Counted from the stretch's first letter, positions 17,301 through 28,129 are shown. The stretch is DNA of 64,000 nt from Vibrio sp. HI00D65 (GCF_001635455.1 NZ_LWEH01000255.1:62001-126000); one strand, 5' to 3'. The notes: a model not told the origin generated them from the letters alone. Numbers and translations are program-made.

Positions 17301-19805
17301 ATGTTGCCAACATTACACCACAAGGTTCTCCCATTGCCACAACTGCCCATAGAAGCTGTGATGCCAGATCTGCTCGCTGGCATAGAAACACATACTCAAC
17401 TTATTCTTAAAGCGGCTCCCGGTGCGGGTAAGTCAACGTTCTTCCCTTTACAGCTGGTTAAGACCAATGCCGTTCAAGGCAAAATCATCATGCTTGAACC
17501 TAGGCGATTGGCGGCAAGAAACATCGCGACATATTTAGCTAGCCAGTTAGGTGAAAAGGTTGGGGAGAGCATTGGTTACAGAGTTCGTGGTGAATCTAAA
17601 ACCAGCAGTGCAACTCGCTTAGAGATCGTTACCGAGGGGGTCATGACCAGAATGATCCAAACCGACCCAGAACTCATTGGGGTCGATATGGTGATCTTCG
17701 ATGAATTCCATGAGCGCAGTATTCATGCGGATACGGCATTGGCGTTTAGCTTGGAGATCCAAGAAGCGCTACGTGATGATCTGAAAGTGATAGTGATGTC
17801 GGCCACTTTAGATCAGCAAGCTCTGCAATCATTGTTGCCAGAGGCTAAGTATGTTGAGTCGCAAGGTCGCACCTTTCCGGTTGAATTCCGTTACCAGCCT
17901 ATGGGTACTAATGATTACTTGGCACCTAAAATGGCGAACGTGATTCGTTCTCTGATGGAGAAGGAGTCGGGGTCACTATTGGCGTTTCTACCTGGAGTAT
18001 CAGCAATAAAGCAGGTGGAAGCTCAGTTAGAGAACTTAGCCTGTGACATTGATGTGTGTCCTCTATACGGGCAGCTTAACTTTTCTCAGCAACAGAAAGC
18101 GATAGCACCATCAGAGAAAGAGCGCCGCAAAGTGGTATTGGCCACCAATATCGCGGAGACCTCTTTGACTATCGAAGGTATTCGATTAGTGGTGGATTCG
18201 GGGCTTGAAAGAGTCGCTAAGTTTGATTTGAAAACTGGTACCACCAAGCTCGAGCAAGTCAAAATCTCACAGTCTTCAGCTGAGCAGCGTGCGGGGCGTG
18301 CTGGGCGAATTGAAGAAGGTCTGTGTGTTCGTTTGTACAGCGAAACGCAGTTAATGCAGCAACCCGCTGTACCTGAACCGGAAATTCTACATTCCGATCT
18401 ATCCTCGCTAGTGGCAGAATTGACACAATGGGGCACAGCAAATGCGGATGAACTGCAATGGCTCGATATTCCACCACGAGCCTCTATTGAGCAAGCCAAG
18501 CAATTGCTGAAAAGTCTTGAGCTATTAGACACTCATGCTCAATTTACTCTGCTAGGTAAGCAAGCTCAGCGATTAGGTCTTGAGCCGCGAATTGCAAGCA
18601 TGCTGATCAAAGCTCAGCAGGGCAGTCAAGCCTTGTTGAATGTAGCTATTGTTACTGCCGCTTTATTGGAAGAACCAGAGCGCAATGTTACGGATATTCA
18701 GCATTCGTTACATAGGCTAAAACAAAGAAAGCACTCTAAAAATAGCGTTGTGACTCAGCGAGCGAAAAACCTCGCTAGCAAACTGAATCATCACTTAGAT
18801 TTGTCACAACTTGACGAATCATTGCTACCATTGGTGCTTTGTTTTGCATTCCCAGATCGAATAGCTCAAGCGAGAAGTACTAACAGCAATGCTTTTTTGC
18901 TAGCAAATGGCCATGGCGCAGAGGTGCGTGATGACGATCCATTGGCAAATAATGATTACATCGTGGTGATTGATTTGATGCGTAGCTCTGGGCGTGGGCG
19001 TGCTAGTCAGGTTTTCTTAGCGACGCCCGTTGATATTGCACAGCTAGAAGAAGCATTTCCAAAGCTTTTTGTTTGTTCAGATTATGCTGACTGGGACGAA
19101 AAACGAGGCCGCTTAGTCGCGGAGCAAAGAGTTACTTTGGGTAAACTTGTTATCAGCACCAAGGCTTTACCTGAGCCTGATGCGAGTCAGATTAGCCAAG
19201 CGCTGTTGAATTATATCGCGCGATGTGGACTGGACCGTTTACATTGGACGCCATCTGCGAAACAACTTGTTGAACGCGTGCGCTGCGCTCAACTTTGGAT
19301 GCCGGAGCATGATTGGCCAGAAATGGACGATGCGAGCCTAGTTGAGCATCTTGATGTTTGGTTGTTGCCGTATTTGAATGGCGTTAAATCTGCGAAAGGG
19401 CTGGCGAACGTTTCGATTGAGCAGGCATTGTCGGCGTATCTCGGTTGGCCTCTAAATCAAGAGATTGACCAGTGGTTGCCAATATATTATGTGATGCCTA
19501 CAGGCAGTAAAAAGGCTATCCGATATCAGTATCAATCTGAACCCGTGATCTCGGTTCGAATGCAAGAGGTCTTTGGTGAACAAGACTCACCATTGATAGC
19601 CCAAGGGCGTAAAAAGGTTGTGCTTGAGTTACTTTCTCCTGCACAGCGCCCACTACAAATTACTCAGGATTTAGCTGGCTTTTGGGCTGGCGCGTACAAA
19701 GAAGTGCAAAAAGAGATGAAAGGCCGTTACCCAAAACATCCTTGGCCCGATGACCCTGCTAACCATGTTGCAACCACTAAAACTAAACGACAGTTGAACC
19801 GATGA
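17301..19805 (+). CDS. hrpB: DEAH-box ATP-dependent helicase HrpB
   Basis: This 834-residue protein has a DEAH/RHA-type helicase core: Walker A APGAGKST, Walker B variant DEFH (IFDEFHERSIHADTALAF), SAT motif VMSATLD, and QRAGRAGR. The HrpB C-terminal domain follows (RGRLVAEQRVTLGKLV..., PLQITQDLAGFWAGAYKEVQKEMKGRYPKHPWPDDP). The C-terminal motif is diagnostic for HrpB. The cellular role is poorly defined. It overlaps mrcB by 4 bases and is divergent from sfsA, matching E. coli order. Confidence 0.95.
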   Translation: MLPTLHHKVLPLPQLPIEAVMPDLLAGIETHTQLILKAAPGAGKSTFFPLQLVKTNAVQGKIIMLEPRRLAARNIATYLASQLGEKVGESIGYRVRGESKTSSATRLEIVTEGVMTRMIQTDPELIGVDMVIFDEFHERSIHADTALAFSLEIQEALRDDLKVIVMSATLDQQALQSLLPEAKYVESQGRTFPVEFRYQPMGTNDYLAPKMANVIRSLMEKESGSLLAFLPGVSAIKQVEAQLENLACDIDVCPLYGQLNFSQQQKAIAPSEKERRKVVLATNIAETSLTIEGIRLVVDSGLERVAKFDLKTGTTKLEQVKISQSSAEQRAGRAGRIEEGLCVRLYSETQLMQQPAVPEPEILHSDLSSLVAELTQWGTANADELQWLDIPPRASIEQAKQLLKSLELLDTHAQFTLLGKQAQRLGLEPRIASMLIKAQQGSQALLNVAIVTAALLEEPERNVTDIQHSLHRLKQRKHSKNSVVTQRAKNLASKLNHHLDLSQLDESLLPLVLCFAFPDRIAQARSTNSNAFLLANGHGAEVRDDDPLANNDYIVVIDLMRSSGRGRASQVFLATPVDIAQLEEAFPKLFVCSDYADWDEKRGRLVAEQRVTLGKLVISTKALPEPDASQISQALLNYIARCGLDRLHWTPSAKQLVERVRCAQLWMPEHDWPEMDDASLVEHLDVWLLPYLNGVKSAKGLANVSIEQALSAYLGWPLNQEIDQWLPIYYVMPTGSKKAIRYQYQSEPVISVRMQEVFGEQDSPLIAQGRKKVVLELLSPAQRPLQITQDLAGFWAGAYKEVQKEMKGRYPKHPWPDDPANHVATTKTKRQLNR

Positions 19806-22201
19806 TGACCAAAATGTTAACGCCAAAAAAGGCACCACCTAAAAAAGCGCCAGCAAAGAAGTCACCAGCGAACAAAGCAAAACCTAGAAAGCCGAGGGCG
19901 GCCGCTAAGAAAGGCAAATCGAAAGCGAAAAAGGCGGGTAACAGAGGTTGGTTAAAGATCCTATGGGGTATAGCGTGGAAGGCTGGCTTAGCACTGGCTG
20001 CGTTGCTGTTGTTTTTCGGTATCTACCTAGACTCTGTAGTGAAGCAGCGCTTTGAGGGCCAGTTATTTGATTTACCAACGGTCGTTTATGCGCGAGTGTT
20101 GGATTTATCCCCTGGTACTCAGATTAGCCTCGTTCAGGTGAAGAATGAACTGGATGTACTGAATTACCGTAAGGTGAGCTCTCCTCGTCATCCTGGTGAG
20201 TATTCCTCTTCATCAACTAAAATTGAGATGATTCGTCGTCCGTTCGAGTTTGTCGATGGGCCGGAAGCCGATCGCCACGTGATGTTGCACTTCAATGGTA
20301 ATGAGTTAACTCGTATTCAGTCGCTGGAGAAGAAAGGCGACATGGGGTATTTGCGTGTCGAACCTAAGATGTTGGGTATGCTTGAGAAAAGCAACGATGA
20401 GCAACGTCTGTTTCTAAAACGTAACCAATTTCCTGAAGTGATGGTTGATGCCTTGTTGGCGACGGAAGATAGAAACTTCTATCAGCACGATGGGGTTTCA
20501 CCCTTGGCGATTGCTCGTGCGATGGTGGTTAACGTCAAGGCTGGGCGTACTGTACAAGGTGGTAGTACACTGACACAGCAGCTCGCGAAAAACCTGTTCC
20601 TATCTAGTGAACGTACGCTTTGGCGTAAGATTCGTGAGGCTTATATCGCGCTTATCTTGGATCATCGTTACAGCAAAGACCGAATTTTAGAAGCTTACTT
20701 AAACGAGGTTTACCTTGGCCAAAATGGCGGTGAAGCGATTCACGGTTTTGGTTTGGCTTCGCGTTTGTACTTCGGCCAACCGATTCAAGAATTGCGTATT
20801 GACCAGTTAGCCTTGCTGGTGGGCATGGTCAAAGGGCCATCGTATTACAACCCAGTTCGTTACCCAGATCGCGCCAAAACTCGAAGAGATCTGGTTCTGC
20901 GCTTGTTGATGCAACAAGATATTTTGACTCCAAGACAATATGAAGAAGCAGCAAGCCGTGATTTAGATATTCAAGACAATCCGCGGATTGCCAGCCGTCA
21001 GCCTGCTTATTTCCAACAGGTCAACATCGAACTGAAAAAGTATGCTGGTGATAGGTTCCAAGCGAAGAAAGGGATACGTGTCTTCACCTCTTTAGATCCG
21101 GTTTCACAAGACAAACTAGAGAAGTCGATTGCTCGCAAGGTACCTGAATTATCGAAAACGGCGGGTGATAAATTAGAGGCTGCAGCGATAGCAGTAGATC
21201 GCAACACTGGTGAAATCCGTGCGATGGTCGGTGGTAAGCGTACTGGCTACGACGGCTTTAACCGTGCGTTGAATGCAAGCCGTCCTATCGGTTCTTTGGT
21301 GAAACCGGCGGTTTATTTAACCGCACTTGAGCAGCCTGAAAAGTACACCTTGGCAACGACCTTGATGGATACGCCACTTAGCTTAAAAGGCAGCAAGGGC
21401 AGTGTATGGAGCCCGAGAAATTTCGACCGTAAGTTCCGCGGCGAAGTGCCTTTATACGTGGCACTGTCTAAGTCCTATAACGTGCCAACGGTTCGTCTAG
21501 GGATGCAGTTAGGGATTGATAAGGTCTCCGACACTATAGGTAAACTGGGTGTCGATAAAAACGAGATTCGTCCAGTACCATCGATGTTTTTGGGTGCATT
21601 CTCTCTGACACCATTCCAAGTGTCTCAGATGTTCCAGACCATCACCAACTCAGGTCGTATTGCTCCTTTGTCTGCGCTTCGCTCTGTCGTTGATAGTGAC
21701 GGTGAGGTTTTATACCAATCTATCCCTCGAGTATCGCAGCGCGTTGACCAGCAAGCTGCTTGGCTAACCACTTACGCAATGAAGCGTGGTGTATCTGAAG
21801 GTACAGGTCGATTCCTACAGAACCAGTTTGCATGGGCAGGGTTAGCCGGTAAAACAGGTACTAGTAATGACAGCCGCGACAGTTGGTTTGTGGGCGTTGA
21901 CGGACGCGAAGTAACAACTATCTGGCTGGGACGTGATGACAATAAACCGACTAAGCTCACTGGTTCTAGTGGTGCATTGCGTGTCTACGCTGATTACTTG
22001 AAGCAGAGAACGCCTGAACAACTACTACTGCCTTGGCCAACCGGAATCACAACCGCGAGCTTCACTCGTACGCCTGATGGTGCGTTGGAATTTGACTGTG
22101 ATGGTGCAGTTAAATTACCGGTTTGGGATGAAAATGGAAACATTAAAAAGGGCTGTGAAAGTCAACCAAAACAGTGGCTAAAGAAGCTTTTTCAATGGTA
22201 A
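19802..22201 (+). CDS. mrcB: Bifunctional penicillin-binding protein 1B
   Basis: This 799-residue peptidoglycan synthase starts with a very basic cytoplasmic tail (Lys/Ala/Pro repeats, residues 1-48) and one membrane segment (about 56-77). A UB2H domain follows, then the GT51 glycosyltransferase with ATEDRNFYQHDG (catalytic Glu222) and QGGSTLTQQLAKNLF. The transpeptidase domain has active-site Ser498 in SRPIGSLVKP, SKSYN and KTGTSNDSRDSWFVG. All catalytic residues are present. The UB2H domain is the docking site of LpoB-type activators in enterobacteria. The gene is coupled to hrpB by a 4-base overlap. Confidence 0.97.
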   Translation: MMTKMLTPKKAPPKKAPAKKSPANKAKPRKPRAAAKKGKSKAKKAGNRGWLKILWGIAWKAGLALAALLLFFGIYLDSVVKQRFEGQLFDLPTVVYARVLDLSPGTQISLVQVKNELDVLNYRKVSSPRHPGEYSSSSTKIEMIRRPFEFVDGPEADRHVMLHFNGNELTRIQSLEKKGDMGYLRVEPKMLGMLEKSNDEQRLFLKRNQFPEVMVDALLATEDRNFYQHDGVSPLAIARAMVVNVKAGRTVQGGSTLTQQLAKNLFLSSERTLWRKIREAYIALILDHRYSKDRILEAYLNEVYLGQNGGEAIHGFGLASRLYFGQPIQELRIDQLALLVGMVKGPSYYNPVRYPDRAKTRRDLVLRLLMQQDILTPRQYEEAASRDLDIQDNPRIASRQPAYFQQVNIELKKYAGDRFQAKKGIRVFTSLDPVSQDKLEKSIARKVPELSKTAGDKLEAAAIAVDRNTGEIRAMVGGKRTGYDGFNRALNASRPIGSLVKPAVYLTALEQPEKYTLATTLMDTPLSLKGSKGSVWSPRNFDRKFRGEVPLYVALSKSYNVPTVRLGMQLGIDKVSDTIGKLGVDKNEIRPVPSMFLGAFSLTPFQVSQMFQTITNSGRIAPLSALRSVVDSDGEVLYQSIPRVSQRVDQQAAWLTTYAMKRGVSEGTGRFLQNQFAWAGLAGKTGTSNDSRDSWFVGVDGREVTTIWLGRDDNKPTKLTGSSGALRVYADYLKQRTPEQLLLPWPTGITTASFTRTPDGALEFDCDGAVKLPVWDENGNIKKGCESQPKQWLKKLFQW

Positions 22202-22238
22202 AGTCATAACAGAAACAATGGCAAGGATAGTGTAAATA

Positions 22239-24581
22239 ATGATTTCTCGTTGGTTAGTGAGCGGCTTAGGTATGGTTGGTACGGTGATCAGTTTTCAACT
22301 GTTCGCAGCGACTGCAACACAGGTTGATTCATCCGAGCATGTGGAAGTTGAACCAGCTCATAAGAGGCCAACTGTCGCTCTTGTACTCGCAGGTGGCGGC
22401 GCAAAAGGTGCCGCTCATATTGGCGTACTTAAAGCGCTCGAAGAGATGCAAATCCCGGTTGATTACATTACCGGTACCAGCATGGGGTCATACGTTGGTG
22501 GTCTTTATGCGACAGGGATGAGCGCAGACGAGATTGAAAGCTTTATTTACACGGTTGATTGGAAGCATGGTTACCGTGACCGTGTAAACCGAAGTGACCG
22601 TCGTATACGAGACAAAGAGTATGAAGATCGTTACCAGTTGAATACCGACCTTGGACTGGGTTGGGAAGAAATTAAAGCTAAAAAAGGCGTGGTGCAAGGC
22701 CAGAATATGCTTCGCATTTTGCGTGAAACTACAGGTAACTTATCGCCTCTCGACTCTTTTGACGATCTTGCCATTCCTTTTCGCTCCGTTGCAACTGACA
22801 TTATTGAACTTGAGGAAGTGGTGATTGACCACGGCCATCTTGTCGATGCCATGATGGCAAGTATGTCGGTACCTGGCGCTCTTCCACCTTATGAAGTTGA
22901 TGGGCGAATGCTAGTTGACGGTGGTGTAACCAACAACATGCCAGTTGATGTCGCAAGGGCGATGGGCGCAGATATCATCATTGCGGTTGATATCAGTACC
23001 AACTACAAAGGCAAAGAGGATTTTACGACCTTTTTAGCCGCTGCCGACCAGCTCTCCAATTATCTTGTTCAGCGTAGTACCCAGGAACAAGCTGAAACAC
23101 TCAAAGACAATGATGTATTCCTCCAACCTGATGTTGGAGAAATGGAAACCACTGAATTCGATAAAATGCCATCAGCTTACGAAGCTGGTTACGAGTCTGC
23201 TAAGCAGCATTCTGCTGAACTTTCTAAGTTGTCACTCTCTAATGCTGATTACCAACACTACATCGAAGACAAACAAAAGGCACGCAGACAGCTGAAGCAC
23301 GGTGACAAAACTGTGGTTGATAAGGTGGTAATCAACAACAACACCCACTATTCAGATAAGCTGCTTGAGAATCGCTTGAACCTTCATTCAGGCAAGGTTC
23401 TCAAAACCAGTGAAATTGAAGCAAAAGTACAAGATCTTTATGCATTGGATCGATTTGAGTTGATCACTTATGAGTTCGATAATGTTGACGGGGAAGAGCA
23501 ACTTACAGTTGATGTTAATGAAAAATCTTGGGGGCCGAATTACCTCAACTTTCGTTTCTTCCTTGAAGATGACTTTTCAACGGATAGCCAGTATTCACTG
23601 GGAGCTTCTGCTAACTTTACTGACCTAAATGCACATGGTGCAGAGTTAAGAACTAATTTAGAGATGGGGACTGACAAGCGTATCGAAGCTGAGCTGTTCT
23701 CCCCATTTTTTTCTAGTCAAAAGCTTTTTACTTCAGCATCTGTTACCTACAGTAAACAGAATCGAAATTTGTCTGTAGGGAGTCAAGAGATAGCAGAGCC
23801 GACGTTAGATGTAACTGAAAATTACCTTTCTTTGACCTACAGCGAGTATATTGGTGAATTCGCAATAGGTTATCAGCCAAATTTGTGGCAAGAGCTGAGG
23901 TTTGGCGTGCGTTATAAAAATGGTCAAGTAAGTATGGCTTCGTTACCTGGATTTGGGGGGGGCGACTATACTCGTTTAGGCGGTTTTATCAGGTATCGGT
24001 TAGATACATTGGATGACTTCAATTTACCAACTGAAGGTCATTTTGTCGATCTTGAGTATTTTGTCTCACATGATGATTTTGAAAATGATGACAACGGAAC
24101 CTATGAACCCGATTTAGCTTCTCAAAGCGATACAGTCTATGAGTTCTCTGCGAACTTGATGGTGGCAAAAAGCTATGAGCGACATACGTTCGTTGGTAGG
24201 GCTGATTATGGCGTTGTGGAGAGTAAGAACTCCATTTTTCCAATTGATCCAAAAGAGCTCGGTGGCTTTTTAAATCTTTCAGGTATACCTCGAAATAGTT
24301 TGATTGGTCAAAACCTGGCTTATACCAGTCTTATTTACCGATATAGATGGTTTGACAATGATTTCGGGTTGTTTGAATCCCCTTTCTACGTAGGTGCATC
24401 GTTAGAATATGGCGGCGTTTGGTCGAATAATAACTTAACCTTTGATGAAGCACCTGTGTATGCTGCAGGGTCTGTTTTTGCGGGTATCGACTCCCCTATA
24501 GGGCCAATCATCTTGGCCTATGGACGCACGGAAGATAACTTCGATTCGGTTTACTTAATTGTTGGCACGTCTTACAAATAA
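22239..24581 (+). CDS. Patatin-like phospholipase fused to POTRA and outer-membrane barrel (type Vd autotransporter, PlpD-like)
   Basis: This 780-residue protein has a hydrophobic signal segment (residues 5-25). A patatin lipase domain follows, with oxyanion motif GGGAKG (52-57), nucleophile Ser81 in GTSMG and the dyad Asp227 in VDGG. Next is one POTRA-like module (about 364-430, VDKVVINNNTHYSDKLLENRLNLHSGKVLK...). The last 350 residues form alternating strands like a BamA/TpsB barrel. This architecture is that of P. aeruginosa PlpD and Fusobacterium FplA, lipases secreted across the outer membrane by their own barrel. Its natural substrate is unknown. The barrel ends in VYLIVGTSYK, not in the usual terminal Phe/Tyr. 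A run of eight G residues lies inside the barrel-coding part (23955-23962). It follows mrcB by 37 bases. Confidence 0.88.
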   Translation: MISRWLVSGLGMVGTVISFQLFAATATQVDSSEHVEVEPAHKRPTVALVLAGGGAKGAAHIGVLKALEEMQIPVDYITGTSMGSYVGGLYATGMSADEIESFIYTVDWKHGYRDRVNRSDRRIRDKEYEDRYQLNTDLGLGWEEIKAKKGVVQGQNMLRILRETTGNLSPLDSFDDLAIPFRSVATDIIELEEVVIDHGHLVDAMMASMSVPGALPPYEVDGRMLVDGGVTNNMPVDVARAMGADIIIAVDISTNYKGKEDFTTFLAAADQLSNYLVQRSTQEQAETLKDNDVFLQPDVGEMETTEFDKMPSAYEAGYESAKQHSAELSKLSLSNADYQHYIEDKQKARRQLKHGDKTVVDKVVINNNTHYSDKLLENRLNLHSGKVLKTSEIEAKVQDLYALDRFELITYEFDNVDGEEQLTVDVNEKSWGPNYLNFRFFLEDDFSTDSQYSLGASANFTDLNAHGAELRTNLEMGTDKRIEAELFSPFFSSQKLFTSASVTYSKQNRNLSVGSQEIAEPTLDVTENYLSLTYSEYIGEFAIGYQPNLWQELRFGVRYKNGQVSMASLPGFGGGDYTRLGGFIRYRLDTLDDFNLPTEGHFVDLEYFVSHDDFENDDNGTYEPDLASQSDTVYEFSANLMVAKSYERHTFVGRADYGVVESKNSIFPIDPKELGGFLNLSGIPRNSLIGQNLAYTSLIYRYRWFDNDFGLFESPFYVGASLEYGGVWSNNNLTFDEAPVYAAGSVFAGIDSPIGPIILAYGRTEDNFDSVYLIVGTSYK

Positions 24582-24673
24582 TCATGCGTAGAGTCGTCAT
24601 TTTAGTGCGTAAATAGGCAAAATAGTGGGACTTTCGTCCTAACTTGCTATGTTGGTCAAAATGATAAGATTTT

Positions 24674-24689
24674 AATTTAACGTTAAATT
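24674..24689. promoter_or_regulatory. Perfect 16-bp palindrome in the acnB promoter region
   Basis: AATTTAACGTTAAATT is a perfect palindrome about 165 bases upstream of the acnB start and immediately before TGCTATCCT, a possible -10 area. It may be an operator. I cannot name the regulator. The rest of the 24582-24852 spacer shows no gene. Confidence 0.4.
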
Positions 24690-24852
24690 TGCTATCCTAC
24701 CGCCCACAGTTTGGTCTCTATGACGCCACTCATCAATACAAATTGAATGACAAAAATGGCAATGGAGAGCCAAGTTTCCAAGGATGTTCACTTCTTTATT
24801 TTACTAACAATTATGAAGGTGAGAAGTGAACCGCAATGAGAGGAAAAAAGTC

Positions 24853-27441
24853 GTGCTTGAAGCCTACCGTAAACACGTCGAAGAACGTGCTGCCGAAGGA
24901 GTTGTTCCAAAACCACTAGATGCTGAGCAGGTAGCTGGCCTAGTTGAACTTCTAAAGAACCCACCTCAAGGTGAAGAAGAGTTTATTCTTGACCTACTAG
25001 AAAACCGCATTCCACCAGGCGTAGATGAAGCTGCCTATGTAAAAGCGGGCTTCCTAACGGCTATCACTAAAGGTGAAGTAGCATCTCCACTAGTAAGCAA
25101 AGCAAAAGCTGCAGAATTGCTTGGTACTATGCAAGGTGGTTACAACATCGAATCTCTAGTATCTCTACTTGATGATGCTGAGCTTGCTCCAATCGCTGTG
25201 AAAGCACTATCTCACACTCTACTAATGTTTGATGCGTTCTACGATGTAGAAGAGAAAGCAAAAGCTGGTAACGAATCAGCTCAACAAGTCCTTCAATCTT
25301 GGGCTGATGCAGAATGGTTCACCGCGAAAGATAAAGTCGCTGAAAAAATCACTGTAAAAGTATTCAAAGTCACTGGTGAAACTAACACCGATGACCTATC
25401 TCCAGCACCTGATGCATGGTCACGTCCAGATATTCCAGTACACGCAAAAGCGATGCTCAAAATGGAACGTGATGGCATCAACCCAGATCAACCAGGTACG
25501 GTTGGCCCAATCGCTCAAATCGAAGAACTTCAAAAAGACGGTATTCAGCTTGCTTACGTAGGTGATGTTGTTGGTACAGGTTCTTCTCGTAAGTCGGCGA
25601 CGAACTCAGTACTTTGGTTCATGGGGGAAGATATCCCTTACGTACCAAACAAGCGTACTGGCGGTGTTTGTCTGGGTGGTAAAATTGCTCCAATCTTCTA
25701 CAACACAATGGAAGACTCTGGCGCACTACCTATCGAACTAGACGTACAAAACATGAACATGGGCGATGTTATTGACATTTTCCCATACGAAGGCGTTGTA
25801 CGTAAAAACGGTGAAGAGATCTCTAGCTTTGAGCTAAGCAAAGTACTGCTTGATGAAGTTCGTGCGGGTGGTCGTATCCCACTTATCATCGGTCGTGGCC
25901 TGACAGGTCGTGCTCGTGCTTCTCTTGGTCTTGAAGAAACAGACCTATTTGCTAAGCCAGTTGATCCAACTGTATCTAATCAAGGCTACACACTAGCTCA
26001 GAAGATGGTTGGTAAAGCATGTGGTGTTGAAGGCGTTCGCGCGGGTCAATACTGTGAGCCTAAGATGACGACAGTAGGTTCTCAAGATACTACTGGCCCT
26101 ATGACGCGTGATGAGCTTAAAGACCTTGCATGTCTTGGTTTCTCTGCTGACCTAGTGATGCAGTCTTTCTGTCACACATCGGCATACCCGAAACCAGTTG
26201 ACGTTAACACCCACCACACGCTACCTGATTTCATCATGAACCGTGCTGGTGTTTCGCTGCGCCCTGGTGATGGTGTTATCCACTCATGGTTAAACCGTAT
26301 GCTTCTACCTGATACTGTAGGTACAGGTGGTGACTCGCATACTCGTTTCCCTCTAGGTATCTCATTCCCTGCGGGCTCTGGTCTGGTAGCATTCGCGGCA
26401 GCAACAGGTGTTATGCCTCTTGATATGCCTGAATCTATCTTGGTTCGCTTTAAAGGTGAAATGCAGCCAGGTATCACGCTACGTGACCTAGTACATGCGA
26501 TTCCTCTATACGGCATCAAGCAAGGTTTACTAACCGTAGAGAAAGCAGGCAAGATCAACGAATTCTCTGGTCGCGTACTAGAAATCGAAGGTGTTGAACA
26601 CCTATCTGTTGAGCAAGCGTTTGAGCTTTCTGATGCATCTGCTGAGCGTTCAGCAGCAGGTTGTACCGTTAAATTGTCTCAAGAGTCTATCGAAGAGTAC
26701 TTGAACTCAAACATCGTAATGCTTAAGTGGATGATCGCTGAAGGCTACGGTGATGTTCGTACTATAGAGCGTCGTATTACGGCAATGGAAGAGTGGCTAG
26801 CGAACCCTGAGTTGCTGTCTGCTGATTCAGACGCAGAATACGCTCACGTTATCGAAATCGATCTTGCGGATATCGATCAGCCAATCCTATGTGCACCAAA
26901 TGATCCAGATGATGCTCGTCTTCTTTCTGACGTTCAAGGCACAGAGATCCAAGAAGTGTTTATAGGTTCTTGTATGACCAACATCGGGCACTTCCGTGCT
27001 GCAGGTAAGATGCTTGAAGAGTTCAACGGCTCGCTAAGCACTCGTCTATGGGTGGCTCCGCCAACTAAGATGGATAAAGACCAGCTAACAGAAGAAGGCT
27101 ACTACGGTATCTTCGGTCGTGCTGGGGTTCGTATCGAAACACCGGGTTGTTCACTATGTATGGGTAACCAAGCGCGTGTTGCAGACAAGTCGACAGTAAT
27201 GTCTACGTCTACTCGTAACTTCCCGAACCGTTTGGGTACGGGTGCTAACGTTTACCTAGCATCTGCAGAACTTTCTGCAGTTGGTGCGATTCTTGGTCGT
27301 ATCCCAACGAAAGAAGAGTACCTAGAGTACGCGGATAAGATTAACGCAACTGCTGCCGATACATATCGTTACCTGAACTTCCATAAAATGGGTCAGTACA
27401 CGGAGAAAGCGGACACGGTTATCTTCCAAGAGCCAGCATAA
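24853..27441 (+). CDS. acnB: Aconitate hydratase B
   Basis: AcnB is the main TCA-cycle aconitase, interconverting citrate and isocitrate and also handling 2-methylisocitrate dehydration products. The protein is 862 residues from GTG 24853 ((M)[15 protein letters not shown]), which fits E. coli AcnB (865). AGAGG precedes it, whereas the longer in-frame GTG at 24826 would add nine unmatched residues. N-terminal HEAT-like and swivel domains are followed by the iron-sulfur catalytic domains, with [16 protein letters not shown] and [12 protein letters not shown] carrying the cluster cysteines. Codon bias is strong. The terminator at 27467 separates it from yacL. Confidence 0.97.
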   Translation: MLEAYRKHVEERAAEGVVPKPLDAEQVAGLVELLKNPPQGEEEFILDLLENRIPPGVDEAAYVKAGFLTAITKGEVASPLVSKAKAAELLGTMQGGYNIESLVSLLDDAELAPIAVKALSHTLLMFDAFYDVEEKAKAGNESAQQVLQSWADAEWFTAKDKVAEKITVKVFKVTGETNTDDLSPAPDAWSRPDIPVHAKAMLKMERDGINPDQPGTVGPIAQIEELQKDGIQLAYVGDVVGTGSSRKSATNSVLWFMGEDIPYVPNKRTGGVCLGGKIAPIFYNTMEDSGALPIELDVQNMNMGDVIDIFPYEGVVRKNGEEISSFELSKVLLDEVRAGGRIPLIIGRGLTGRARASLGLEETDLFAKPVDPTVSNQGYTLAQKMVGKACGVEGVRAGQYCEPKMTTVGSQDTTGPMTRDELKDLACLGFSADLVMQSFCHTSAYPKPVDVNTHHTLPDFIMNRAGVSLRPGDGVIHSWLNRMLLPDTVGTGGDSHTRFPLGISFPAGSGLVAFAAATGVMPLDMPESILVRFKGEMQPGITLRDLVHAIPLYGIKQGLLTVEKAGKINEFSGRVLEIEGVEHLSVEQAFELSDASAERSAAGCTVKLSQESIEEYLNSNIVMLKWMIAEGYGDVRTIERRITAMEEWLANPELLSADSDAEYAHVIEIDLADIDQPILCAPNDPDDARLLSDVQGTEIQEVFIGSCMTNIGHFRAAGKMLEEFNGSLSTRLWVAPPTKMDKDQLTEEGYYGIFGRAGVRIETPGCSLCMGNQARVADKSTVMSTSTRNFPNRLGTGANVYLASAELSAVGAILGRIPTKEEYLEYADKINATAADTYRYLNFHKMGQYTEKADTVIFQEPA

Positions 27442-27466
27442 CCGCTGATTGATTAAATCATTGATT

Positions 27467-27497
27467 AAACGCCTTCTATTCGTAAAAGGCGTTTTTT
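27467..27497 (+). terminator. Intrinsic terminator after acnB
   Basis: A 9-bp stem (AAACGCCTT / AAGGCGTTT) with a 10-base loop is followed by a T run, 26 bases past the acnB stop. Confidence 0.92.
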
Positions 27498-27600
27498 TAT
27501 GTCTGAATATCGGGTGACGAGCGACTCGACCTATAAAACACTTCGCTATATACTCTCGCCTCATTTTTAACCCTGTCTGCACTTACTGCGTGGAGCCACT

Positions 27601-27969
27601 ATGGAATTCGAATTTACAAGAAACACTCTAATGGGTGAGTACTACGTGAAATGCAGCATGGGGCACGAGATCGTTGGCCGCTGGTTACAAGAAGAGATCG
27701 GTAAAGATAAAAAGAAACTGGTTCATGTGATGGCGCTTATCGAGCAATCACGACAGGATCTGAGCAACGAAGTGACGTTACTTGGTAAAGAGATCAGCCT
27801 AGCGATTAATGAAGATGAAGTAACGATTCAAGAAAACGTACTTGGTCATGATCAAGAGATGGAAGAGGGCAGCGAGTTCGACTTCTACAATTGTGAGAGC
27901 CAAGCAAGTTGTGGAATTGACGACTTCGAGTTGCTAATCGAGCGTTGGATTGAGTTTCTAGGTTACTAG
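27601..27969 (+). CDS. yacL: YacL family (UPF0231) protein
   Basis: This small acidic 122-residue protein matches E. coli YacL across its length, for example MEFEFTRN, CSMGHEIVGRW, DQEMEEGSEFDFY and CGIDDF. The function is unknown. The gene lies just after acnB, as in E. coli, but behind a terminator, and it has its own terminator downstream. The start is supported by TGGAG upstream. Confidence 0.9.
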   Translation: MEFEFTRNTLMGEYYVKCSMGHEIVGRWLQEEIGKDKKKLVHVMALIEQSRQDLSNEVTLLGKEISLAINEDEVTIQENVLGHDQEMEEGSEFDFYNCESQASCGIDDFELLIERWIEFLGY

Positions 27970-28043
27970 CCGTTGTCACAAAAGAACTTAGAACTCAGTT
28001 GCCCAAAACTGGAGCAATAATAGAGTCACGCATTAAGATAGTG

Positions 28044-28076
28044 AAAAGGTCGCACCAAATTGGTGCGACCTTTTTT
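28044..28076 (+). terminator. Intrinsic terminator after yacL
   Basis: A 13-bp stem (AAAAGGTCGCACC / GGTGCGACCTTTT) with a 5-base loop is followed by a T run. Confidence 0.94.
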
Positions 28077-28129
28077 GTTATCAGTATCTTATTATCTTAA
28101 TGCTGTTAAAAATCAACAGGTTAAATTTT

